Assembly (NCBI GenBank): GCA_031429355.1
Contig: JANOZM010000016.1
Span: forward strand, 310,001 to 374,000
DNA: 64,000 bases
Source: JANOZM01 sp031429355
Lineage (GTDB): Bacteria; Pseudomonadota; Gammaproteobacteria; Burkholderiales; Burkholderiaceae_E
Direction: 5' to 3'
The first letter of the stretch is position 1, and the number at the start of each line of letters is the position of its first letter. Made by a program: the position numbers and the translations under genes. Shown here piece after piece: positions 55,487-62,389 of the stretch. The notes beneath the pieces were generated by a model that was not told the origin of the DNA, ran no database searches, and saw only the letters and a program-made list of their open reading frames with translations.

Positions 55487-55873
55487 ATGAAACGAGTGAC
55501 TGGCATTGGCGGCATCATGTTCAAGGCAAAAGACGCGCCGACGTTGCAGGCTTGGTACAAACGCCATCTGGGTATCGATGTCCAAGTTTGGGGCGGTACC
55601 GCGTTTAGCTGGGCTAACGCAGATGGACAGCCAATGGGCGGAACCACCGTTTGGTCAATTCACCCAGACACAAGCGATCAGTTCGCGCCGAGCAAAGCGG
55701 CATTCATGGTGAACTATCGCGTTGACGATCTTTACGCGCTGGTTGCAGCGCTTAAAGCAGAAGGCTGCAATGTGCTTGAAAAAATTGATGACTCTGAGTA
55801 CGGTAAGTTTGGCTGGGTGATCGATCCGGAAGGGAACAAGGTCGAGTTGTGGCAGCCACCTGCCGGTCAGTGA
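55487..55873 (+). CDS. VOC-family (glyoxalase/bleomycin resistance) protein
   Basis: A 128-residue vicinal-oxygen-chelate protein with two beta-alpha-beta-beta-beta modules: KRVTGIGGIMFKAKDAPTLQAWYKRHLGI at the start and YGKFGWVIDPEGNKVELWQPP at the end, the latter carrying the conserved metal-ligand Glu. GGAG lies six bases before the ATG. Substrate unknown. Bases 55566-55708 of it recur at 60144-60286. Confidence 0.9.
   Translation: MKRVTGIGGIMFKAKDAPTLQAWYKRHLGIDVQVWGGTAFSWANADGQPMGGTTVWSIHPDTSDQFAPSKAAFMVNYRVDDLYALVAALKAEGCNVLEKIDDSEYGKFGWVIDPEGNKVELWQPPAGQ
55566..55708 (+). repeat. Copy 1 of a 143-bp duplication (within VOC gene)
   Basis: The segment begins ATCTGGGTAT and ends GGCATTCATG and matches 60144-60286 with 140 of 143 bases, by direct comparison. 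Both copies are in the same orientation, 4.6 kb apart, bracketing the AbiE/RelB/VapC cluster. Confidence 0.97.
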
Positions 55874-55921
55874 AACGGGATTAGCAGTTTGGTCCACAGT
55901 GGACCTATCGCAGGGCGATCT

Positions 55922-56113
55922 CTATCTTGACAAACACCGAACTTGAAACAACCATACGACCGCCAACTCTAACGTGCGCCGCGCATAAAAACAGGCTGTG
56001 CGTGGATCAGCAAAAGCGGCATGCTCGGCCTTACTTGCCTCGGTATACAGGTCAGGCCATTCGGTTTGTAAGTAGCCGAAGTTAGAAGTGAAGTTGGTGG
56101 ACGGGTTTGTCAT
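55922..56113 (-). pseudogene. Truncated N-terminus of an HsdR-like protein
   Basis: A 63-residue open frame whose first 55 residues (NFGYLQTEWPDLYTEASKAEHAAFADPRTACFYARRTLELAVVWLF) match the DUF4145-type N-terminus of type I restriction R subunit/DEAD-helicase proteins, normally over 900 residues. Likeness stops after WLF, near 55945, so the rest has been deleted. It starts four bases after the original end of the AbiEii frame, so it was the third gene of that operon. Confidence 0.68.
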
Positions 56114-56117
56114 GGCA

Positions 56118-57149
56118 TTAAAGCGCGTTGAGCGTTACTTCGGCTTGGGCGAGTACGCGCATTAGCTCGGCAAAAGGTGGCGGTTCCGTCATAAACATGG
56201 GGCGCATGGTGGCATAGTCTTGTGCTAAATCGGATTGGCGCTGCGCGGGTGGCACTAACCGAGACGTACCATGCGCCGCTAAGTCGTAGCGAGCCCAGTT
56301 ACGAGCAAAGACCCTGCTTTTTCAATCCACGACGCGTTGGCACTGGGCTTTGTCGGCTAGGTAACTTGAAGCGTTAGCGTGGCCGAGCAGCTTAGCCATA
56401 TCAAAATAATGGCGCGCGTAGCGAGTAGGGGTTGTCGAACCTTCCGGGCGATGAAATTCGGCGTGCAGAATGGTTGCCTTTTCCCAAAACGTGCGCTCCA
56501 ACTCAAGCGCGGTGACGGTACAGGCCCAGTCATCAAACAATTGCGGAAAAGCATCGGCTAACAAAGGCTTGATTGCGTAGCTGCCTGTGGGTTGCTGATC
56601 GGTAAGGGTGCCAAGCTCTAACTTAACCTCGCGACGTAGATAGTCAAAGCCACCGCCTTGCGTCGTCGGGTAGGCAAAGTAAATGATGGGCGATTTGGCA
56701 TCCGCGTCCATTTCGAAGCGAAGCCAACTGCCTGCGGCTGGCGAACCCAACGCACTCACAAGTGCAGCATCCAATGCGGGCATCAGCACTGTTTGCGCCT
56801 TTGCGCTACACAAAGCCTGCATATCCATGATGGCGGCATCTCGCTTCACTCGACTGGTGAGTGCATCAAACCCAGCAGAGTCAGCCCCTACAAAATCGGG
56901 CACAAGGCACAAATCAATATCTTCAGAAAACCGGTCGATTACCCCAAAGACCTTTGATAAAGACGTGCCGCCTTTGAAAATTAAGTGGGGTGCAATTTCT
57001 GGCAGCGTGAATAACACGCCCAAGAGCCAGCTTACCCAGAAGTCTTTTTCTAGGATGACGTCTTGCCCTGCCTGCCCCGACGCGGCTTGCTCGAAAACGC
57101 GAGCGCGGCGAGAAGGTGGCAGTGCGAAAAATGTCTCGGCTAGGCTCAT
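56118..57149 (-). pseudogene. AbiEii/AbiGii nucleotidyltransferase toxin, nonsense-truncated
   Basis: Type IV toxin of the AbiE abortive-infection system. Catalytic motif KGGTSLSKVF with Asp77-Ile-Asp79 (FSEDIDLCL) is intact, as is the later RYARHYFDMAKLLG. An in-frame TGA at 56324-56322 ends the product at residue 275. The same frame then runs on for 67 codons with clear family sequence (SRVFARNWARYDLAAHGTS, PMFMTEPPPFAELM) to a TAA at 56118. The full frame is 343 codons. TGG to TGA is the simplest change. Start overlaps abiEi by four bases. Confidence 0.88.
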
Positions 57150-57775
57150 GCTTTATCTTCCGGTTGCGCAACTTGCTGCAGAAGCGGGCGCATCCACGCG
57201 GGCGCTAGTGCCAAGTCTTTCATCACTTTGGCTCGTTCTGCTGCGGGAATATTTTTTCGTAAACGACCAATATGTGCAGGAGTAATGTGTTTAAAGCCCA
57301 TACTCTTGAATGCTTGTATCAGCAGCCCGCTTAATCGCCCTGCAGCAGCCATTTGGCGTGGTGTAGTGCGTTGTAGGCGGATTTGAATTGGGCCCGCTTG
57401 CACCGTGCGGCTAATGCCGTCAGTGAGCAATACTACTTTCGCAGGCACTTGGTCCGAGAGGCCCAACATATTCGCAGCATAAACGCCGGTTGGTTGCGTT
57501 CGTAGTTTGTCTTTTCCCGCAATTGCTTTAACGATAGTATCGACCGAGGGCCAGAGGATGCCCAACATATCGTCGTGTCTAGGCTTGTCGTATATCCCAC
57601 GAGATAAGCGTCGCAATGCACCTTCAGCCACAAGCCGTTGCAAGGTTTTATCGACAGCAGCTCGGCTGCCAAACGCAACAAATGTGTCGGGCACAAAGAC
57701 CGTGCCAAGCGGGCAGCGATTCACGTAGCGTGAAATTTTTGTGTCGGTGCTGTTTTTAGAAGGTGCACGGGGCAT
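57146..57775 (-). CDS. AbiEi-family antitoxin (DUF6088 type)
   Basis: A 209-residue antitoxin/repressor with an N-terminal winged helix (GTVFVPDTFVAFGSRAAVDKTLQRLVAEGALRRLSRGIYDKPR) and a C-terminal antitoxin domain. AbiEi proteins repress their own operon by binding inverted repeats and oppose AbiEii without direct contact (type IV toxin-antitoxin). The ATGA overlap with the toxin gene and the inverted repeat 18 bases upstream fit this exactly. The frame is intact even though the toxin is not. Confidence 0.88.
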   Translation of the reverse strand: MPRAPSKNSTDTKISRYVNRCPLGTVFVPDTFVAFGSRAAVDKTLQRLVAEGALRRLSRGIYDKPRHDDMLGILWPSVDTIVKAIAGKDKLRTQPTGVYAANMLGLSDQVPAKVVLLTDGISRTVQAGPIQIRLQRTTPRQMAAAGRLSGLLIQAFKSMGFKHITPAHIGRLRKNIPAAERAKVMKDLALAPAWMRPLLQQVAQPEDKA

Positions 57776-57792
57776 TTGTGTAAACTAAATGT

Positions 57793-57835
57793 TTCTATTT
57801 GTCCGAAAAGTAGCATGATTTTCGGACAAATAGAA
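57793..57835. promoter_or_regulatory. AbiEi operator candidate 1 (17-bp inverted repeat)
   Basis: TTCTATTTGTCCGAAAA at 57793-57809 is repeated exactly in inverted form at 57819-57835 with a 9-base spacer. It lies 18-60 bases upstream of the abiEi start, where the promoter should be. Confidence 0.8.
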
Positions 57836-57949
57836 GTGCTTTTTGCGGTTGCTCAGTGAAAGTCGATATGTCTACAGCTATTGGGCGACAGCACGCTTTA
57901 ATGGCACTTTGTTAAAAGTAAGACTCACTATTTTTGACTATAACAGCGC

Positions 57950-57986
57950 TATTTGTCCTAAAAGTGAAGTGTTTTTCGGACAAATA
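57950..57986. promoter_or_regulatory. AbiEi operator candidate 2
   Basis: TATTTGTCCTAAAA (57950-57963) and the inverse TTTTCGGACAAATA (57973-57986), again with a 9-base spacer, differ from operator 1 arms at one base. The same arm spacing and sequence make this a second binding site for the same repressor, about 155 bases upstream. Confidence 0.75.
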
Positions 57987-57997
57987 AAACGTTTTTG

Positions 57998-58027
57998 TGC
58001 CACAAAAGTATTACAGTTTTTGTGGCA
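57998..58027. repeat. Inverted repeat TGCCACAAAA
   Basis: TGCCACAAAA (57998-58007) pairs exactly with TTTTGTGGCA (58018-58027) over a 10-base loop. On the minus strand it follows the remnant frame ending at 58030 within two bases and could be that gene's terminator; its sequence differs from the AbiEi sites. Confidence 0.55.
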
Positions 58028-58029
58028 AC

Positions 58030-58251
58030 TTACTTTTCTGCAAGTGCTTGAATAGCTCTGATCAACTCGTCAACTTCTGTTGCTGGACTAGCGCTTCCGG
58101 TAGCGGCGCAATGAGTCCTCAATCGGGCTGAATTTGTTATTGCGTCACTAGATTTATGGGCTAACAGAAAGTAGATCCCTATTTGACCTTTTCCATAGTT
58201 TTCAAAACCTGACTTGGCTCTTAAAGCTGAGACGACTTGGTTCCTACCGAC
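58030..58251 (-). pseudogene. C-terminal remnant of an unknown protein
   Basis: A stop-free frame of 73 codons on the minus strand with no start codon, bounded by TAA at 58254-58252. It reads like real protein (SALRAKSGFENYGKGQIGIYF, ATEVDELIRAIQALAEK) and ends with TAA just before a hairpin. I do not recognise the family. It is best explained as the surviving tail of a deleted gene. Confidence 0.35.
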
Positions 58252-58489
58252 TTATTACCGGCAGGATGAAACGCCGTCGTTCGGCGCGATTCGAACAACC
58301 TGCGGTGGAATGCGCAAATGCTTTAGCAACTAATTAAAATAATAGGGCTCTGTTTTAGTGCCTTCGCACACGATCAAGATTCACTTGTTCGTCGCGCGTT
58401 CGTGCTTCGTCCGGGCTACTTTAAAAGCCGCGCGCCCTTTAGTGCCGCTCGTGCCTTACGCATATAGGAAGATGGGCTTAAAGAGCGCT
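58252..58489. other. Gene-less stretch in the accessory region
   Basis: I see no supported gene, RNA or convincing site. Base composition is mixed and short frames lack start signals. It probably represents degraded DNA between the remnant at 58030-58251 and the RelB-nucleotidyltransferase gene. Confidence 0.5.
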
Positions 58490-59062
58490 TCATAAGCGAA
58501 TGCCCTCTCGCAAAATATTGCGGATCAAAGCCGGATTAGAAAAAGTTTCAGGGTCTTCAATTTCATCCAGCCAAAGAGGCAGTGCTTCTACCATCACACC
58601 GGTCTTCAGCATGACATGAAACGCAATGGCCGCCATGCTTTTGACGGCATCAGCACGATCGCGACTCGGGCCTTTCAGCACAACAGCAATATCGGCATCA
58701 CTGTCTGTGGTGTGGGTATTTCTGGCACGCGAACCAAATAAAAGTGCCTCGTGAAACGGATGACGAGAGGCGATTTGTTCGAGAAAGATCTTTGCAGCGT
58801 GCTGAGTTTGGGGATCTGGCAGTGGTCGCACCGTTATATCTTGCTTTTTAGAATCAACGCTACCGTGTGCAGTATTTGTAACATTAGGGATGCGCACTTT
58901 AAAGGGAAGCCCTTGCTGCAAAACGACTTGACTTAAGAACATGGTCACTGCTTCGGTCGTTGACACACCGAGACGCTCTAAAACACTCTCAGCTTCGGCC
59001 TTAAGGGCCGGAGTAACCCGAGTATTGATGTAGCCCGTTTTTTTTGATGCGTTGGTAGTCAT
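58490..59062 (-). CDS. RelB/DinJ antitoxin fused to MNT nucleotidyltransferase
   Basis: A 190-residue two-domain protein. Residues 5-65 are a ribbon-helix-helix RelB/DinJ antitoxin (GYINTRVTPALKAEAESVLERLGVSTTEAVTMFLSQVVLQQGLPF). Residues 85-190 are a minimal nucleotidyltransferase with GSRARNTHTTDSDADIAVVL, where Gly110-Ser111 and Asp122/Asp124 form the active site. ATG 59062 has AGGGAC upstream; the 53 extra codons 5' lack family likeness. RelB usually pairs with RelE and MNT with HEPN toxins; neither partner is adjacent, so it is orphaned or regulates in trans. Confidence 0.85.
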   Translation of the reverse strand: MTTNASKKTGYINTRVTPALKAEAESVLERLGVSTTEAVTMFLSQVVLQQGLPFKVRIPNVTNTAHGSVDSKKQDITVRPLPDPQTQHAAKIFLEQIASRHPFHEALLFGSRARNTHTTDSDADIAVVLKGPSRDRADAVKSMAAIAFHVMLKTGVMVEALPLWLDEIEDPETFSNPALIRNILREGIRL

Positions 59063-59254
59063 GTCCCTAACGTAATACTTTTGCTTTACAAGAACAACTG
59101 ATTTTGTCTTGTTTTTTTGTGGCGGGGCTGTTACTGGCAATGATTTAGTAAAGTCGACCTCATAACGCCCTTGAAGGCCAAACTCATATTGAAAGACTCG
59201 GCAAGCTTTCAGATAAAACACCGCGAGCCCGAACTGCTTCGAAGAAACCAGTGC

Positions 59255-59671
59255 CTACGCCACCAACACAGAACTTAATCCAGCGAGTTGAGCAGCTTCA
59301 TGCTGTCTTTTATCAGCGGTCAAAAAACAATCGGCCGACAATGTTATTGCACACGCGATATGAATAGCATCCATTGCGCGAAGCACAGATCGCTCAAGAC
59401 ATTGGATCGCCTTGGATGTTACATGTGCATCTAAATCACAAATTGCAACATCTACTAGATCTAAACTAAGATCGTTTTTTGCCTTGAGATATTGATCCTT
59501 TGTAAGCCTGTTTTCGCGAACTAAGCGATTTAATGCGGAAACTATTTCAGGTACCGTAATCGATGCTACAGCTAGTTCATCGGCTCTATTGCACCAATCC
59601 AAAACAACCTCGGTTCCGTTTTCAGCTACGTAACGCTTGGCAAAAGCTGACGAATCTAAGAAGACCAGCAT
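59255..59671 (-). CDS. VapC-type PIN-domain toxin
   Basis: A 138-residue PIN-domain ribonuclease. The four acidic active-site residues are present: Asp6 (FLDSSAFAKRY), Glu42 (VPEIVSAL), Asp101 (RAMDAIHIACA) and Asp120 (LTADKRQ). It starts one base after its antitoxin gene. VapC toxins cleave tRNA or rRNA; the target here is unknown. Frame and active site are intact. Confidence 0.92.
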   Translation of the reverse strand: MLVFLDSSAFAKRYVAENGTEVVLDWCNRADELAVASITVPEIVSALNRLVRENRLTKDQYLKAKNDLSLDLVDVAICDLDAHVTSKAIQCLERSVLRAMDAIHIACAITLSADCFLTADKRQHEAAQLAGLSSVLVA

Positions 59672-59672
59672 T

Positions 59673-59954
59673 TTATTGTCGGCGGGTTTTTTTAATAGGT
59701 TTTAGCCCCTGAGCAGTCGAACTAGAAATCGTCGAATGCGCTCGATCCTCAAGAATAAGCTGACTTAGACCCGCACCGCTCACCACTAAAGGCGATGCGG
59801 TTCTGCGTTTCCACGATGGAAGTGCTGGCGCGATCGGAACGATATCGGCGATTGGCTTACCGTTACGCAAAATCCGGATAGTTTCGCCAGCCTCCACTTG
59901 ATCGAAAAAAAGTTTTGCATTGTTTCTCAGTTCTGTAAACGCAGCTTGTTTCAT
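59673..59954 (-). CDS. Phd/YefM-type antitoxin
   Basis: A 93-residue antitoxin whose N-terminal 45 residues have the Phd/YefM DNA-binding form (FTELRNNAKLFFDQVEAGETIRILRNGKPIADIVP). The C-terminal half is polar and likely wraps the PIN toxin encoded one base downstream. It heads the pair and probably represses it through the palindrome upstream. Confidence 0.9.
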   Translation of the reverse strand: MKQAAFTELRNNAKLFFDQVEAGETIRILRNGKPIADIVPIAPALPSWKRRTASPLVVSGAGLSQLILEDRAHSTISSSTAQGLKPIKKTRRQ

Positions 59955-59991
59955 AAGGCCCCCAATAATCTGTACGCTATTATGTCATTTC

Positions 59992-60003
59992 TTCTGTACA
60001 GAA
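59992..60003. promoter_or_regulatory. Operator candidate for the Phd/VapC pair
   Basis: TTCTGTACAGAA is a perfect 12-base palindrome 38 bases upstream of the antitoxin ATG; a half-site TCTGTAC recurs at 59969-59975. Position and symmetry fit autoregulation by the antitoxin. Confidence 0.55.
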
Positions 60004-60053
60004 ACAACTGCTTTTTGAGGCTAATTCAACAGTAACCGCACTAGCGTAAAAGT

Positions 60054-60077
60054 GCGTTGCCGAATTGTCGGCAACGC
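60054..60077. repeat. GC-rich hairpin with attC-like flank
   Basis: GCGTTGCCGA, loop ATTG, TCGGCAACGC forms a perfect 10-bp stem. It is followed at once by TTCATTAGGCGGGC, close to the 3' core of some integron attC sites, and an imperfect inverse GGCTAATTCA lies upstream near 60019. A complete attC with paired simple sites is not convincingly present, so the integron reading is tentative. It could also be a terminator or operator. Confidence 0.5.
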
Positions 60078-60143
60078 TTCATTAGGCGGGCATTGCATGT
60101 AGCTCTCCAGAATCATCACAAGCTTAGACCGCCGAGTCGCCTT

Positions 60144-60286
60144 ATCTGGGTATTGATGTCCAAGTTTGGGGCGGTACCGCGTTTAGCTGGGCTAACGCAG
60201 ATGGACAGCCAATGGGTGGAACCACCGTTTGGTCAATTCACCCAGACGCAAGCGATCAGTTCGCGCCGAGCAAAGCGGCATTCATG
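60144..60286 (+). pseudogene. Copy 2 of the VOC gene fragment
   Basis: Internal 143 bases of the VOC gene at 55487-55873, differing at three positions. It encodes residues 27-74 of that protein in the same frame, then ends with an unrelated ATC TAA. It has no start codon or ribosome-binding site, so it is a dead fragment. It abuts the 3' end of the broken hydrolase gene at 60289. Confidence 0.93.
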
Positions 60287-60288
60287 AT

Positions 60289-61204
60289 CTAATCAAGCCG
60301 ATTGGCAATCGCCTCAAACAACCCTGAAAGCTGCGTTCCGATCGCTGCTGAATTGTATTGCCCTGCAGTAATCACAACCGCAAGTTCTAAGGTCGGGGAG
60401 ATATACAACCGTTGTCCACCATTGCCAATAGCAGCTGCATACGCATGATCAACGCCGTTCACTTTCACCTTGCCAAGCCACCAGTGGTACCCGTAATTAA
60501 GTGTAGCGTTAACTTTGACTTTTGGCGTAAAGCTGTCTTCAATCCATTGTTTAGAAACTATTTGCCGACCATCCCAAACGCCTTGATTTAGCATCAATTG
60601 CCCAATTTTTAAAAGATCTTTTGGCGTTAGCCTAAGCCCAGCGAAACTAATGGGCCTAAATAAAAAATCGGTTCGCCATTCGTAGTGGGTTATGCCCATT
60701 GGTGCAAACAACTTTTTAGCAATGTAGTCAGTAAAAGATTCACCGGTTTGTGTGCTAACAATATCCGCTAGTACGTGCGTTGCGCCACCGCTGTAGTTGT
60801 ATCTCTGGTCTTTGGGCCAACGGCATTGCAACACTGGGAATTTTGCCTTCATCAATGGCCATTCCAACCGCCAAGCCAACGACCGTTTTGCTAATCGAAC
60901 GCATGTCATGCAGGTCATTTGCTGTAAATTGCCGTTCCTTTGTAAACCAATCGTCCATCGATTTGTCGGTGCCGCGATAGTAGTTTTCTGCTACTAACTT
61001 GCCTTTGTGCAAAACAAGTACGCTGTGTATGTTGTAGAAGCTGACTTTTTCGGGAGCCAAGAGTGCTTCGATTTTTTCGCCGTTAGGGGCTGCCATTGCT
61101 GCAATCGGCAACAAAAAACAAGCAAGCGCGATTGCGCGCAAACCCGACCGATGCAGAGCCAACACCCGATTAGACTGCCGCACGATACGCCGCCTGTACA
61201 GCAA
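60289..61204 (-). pseudogene. Beta-lactamase-like serine hydrolase with internal deletion
   Basis: Class C beta-lactamase/AmpH-type hydrolase remnant. The 5' part has a signal peptide (ALACFLLPIAAMAA; likely GTG start at 61168) and the nucleophile motif SISK in MRSISKTVVGLAVGMAIDEGKIPSV. The 3' part, in another frame, has the YxN motif RYNYSGGATHVLADIV and continues to GNGGQRLYISPTLELAVVITAGQYN. The 60-70 residues that normally separate these are missing, with the join around 60790-60840, so deletion and frameshift coincide. The product cannot be functional. Confidence 0.85.
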
Positions 61205-61577
61205 ACACTAAAGACGGGTGTAAGGTACCCAGCTTCGGTGTCTGCCCGTTAGGTGCCGCTGGAGGCACAGAAAACCATTCCGTGGTGTAGGGCAGGTCAA
61301 CAGATTGTTTAAGATCAAACTTAGTGTCGTAACCTAAACCCGCAGCCTCGTATGCAGCAGGATTGCGCGCGCGTAAAATCGAAAATTCGCCTCTGCGAAG
61401 CGCCATAGTTCGTTGGCTAGTGCCATAGGCCACGCGAACATGAAACTGCGGATCGTCATCGTCAAAAACTGCGAGAACAAGCGCTGGCCTTGGCTTTGGG
61501 CGTGGGTTGATACTATCGGGAAAGTGACACCAAACGATTTCACCGGCGGTTGGTTCTGCCCACCACCGGCTCGTCAT
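61170..61577 (-). CDS. PemK/MazF-like toxin
   Basis: A 135-residue protein with the PemK/MazF-type SH3-like beginning GEIVWCHFPDS and KPRPALVLAVFDDDD, then FHVRVAYGTSQR. These toxins are mRNA interferases. The start overlaps the upstream antitoxin gene by four bases (ATGA). Similarity in the C-terminal half is weak, so it may be a divergent branch with another role. Confidence 0.72.
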   Translation of the reverse strand: MTSRWWAEPTAGEIVWCHFPDSINPRPKPRPALVLAVFDDDDPQFHVRVAYGTSQRTMALRRGEFSILRARNPAAYEAAGLGYDTKFDLKQSVDLPYTTEWFSVPPAAPNGQTPKLGTLHPSLVFAVQAAYRAAV

Positions 61578-61861
61578 GCGGTTTCAGTATCAAACAAGCT
61601 CGAACGCACAGAGCGTTTGCGCCCTTGAGGGACGCGTTTTTTTATTTGACGCAATTGTGAAGCAGTTAATGGACCATCGTCAGCTTCGTATTGAGGCAAG
61701 ATTTTAATCGCTAAATCGTGAAGTGCGCGGTGTATTGCTTGAGTTTCGTCAACGCCTAGCTGTTGCGCAAGGCGCTGCGCTGTTTCGCGCGAAATACCGG
61801 TGGCGCTGTCCGTAGAACGGTAGCGAAAGGATATCTGATTTGTAGTTGTGCGCGTAGCCAT
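61574..61861 (-). CDS. Antitoxin partner of the PemK-like toxin
   Basis: A 95-residue basic protein with a predicted helix-rich N-terminus (ATGISRETAQRLAQQLGVDETQAIHRALHDLAIKILPQYEADDG, which resembles a ribbon-helix-helix unit) and a basic tail (KKRVPQGRKRSVRSSL). Coupling to the toxin and an operator-like palindrome 12 bases upstream support an antitoxin role; I do not recognise the exact family. Confidence 0.68.
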   Translation of the reverse strand: MATRTTTNQISFRYRSTDSATGISRETAQRLAQQLGVDETQAIHRALHDLAIKILPQYEADDGPLTASQLRQIKKRVPQGRKRSVRSSLFDTETA

Positions 61862-61872
61862 AGCATACCTTT

Positions 61873-61897
61873 AATAGATATCTTTAAGATATCTATT
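61873..61897. promoter_or_regulatory. Operator candidate upstream of the PemK-like pair
   Basis: AATAGATATC (61873-61882) and its exact inverse GATATCTATT (61888-61897) are separated by TTTAA. The site ends 12 bases from the antitoxin ATG, a typical place for autoregulation. Confidence 0.7.
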
Positions 61898-61979
61898 GTG
61901 TTGCATTTTGTCAAGTATTGCTAACGACGCAACTGCCAAGGATTGTTCTTGAGAGTGCTGATATTGACGTTGTGCATAA

Positions 61980-62228
61980 TCATTTAGGCAATCCATTTTC
62001 GTCCCAGGCTATATCCGTGTTTTCGAGAGAACGGTTTTTATCCACACGATCAAACTGAGCCAATAAAGCCAACATTTTTTTACGCTGAGTTGTTTGAACG
62101 TCGATACGATGATTGCGTACTAAATCCTCGATTGCCTTTTCAACGACTGCTGTCTTAGTTAGTCCCGTAACTTTCGCTAGCTCGCTAATTTTTTCAAGAA
62201 CAACAGGATTGATTATTTGTATTGCCAT
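61980..62228 (-). CDS. VapB-like antitoxin without a toxin
   Basis: An 82-residue protein of the Rv0623/VapB type: IQIINPVVLEKISELAKVTGLTKTAVVEKAIEDLV is a ribbon-helix-helix DNA-binding part, followed by a variable tail. In complete modules a PIN toxin follows directly; here the 118 bases to the next gene hold none. It is an orphan antitoxin or part of a decayed module. Confidence 0.72.
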   Translation of the reverse strand: MAIQIINPVVLEKISELAKVTGLTKTAVVEKAIEDLVRNHRIDVQTTQRKKMLALLAQFDRVDKNRSLENTDIAWDENGLPK

Positions 62229-62389
62229 GAGTTTTCCGTAATCTCATCGGTACATATAAGCACCATACGTACACTTATTTGTCCAAAAAATATATCAATC
62301 TTTGATCGCGTGCAATTCACTGTGTGCGTAGCAAGACAATACAATCGCCGCTTGTAATCGCAACTTTTTTATACGATCATCACGCAACT

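Noticed and set aside
60057..60287. A 76-codon plus-strand frame over the duplicated VOC segment
   Set aside because: It reads the VOC fragment out of frame; the matching out-of-frame reading exists in the intact VOC gene too.
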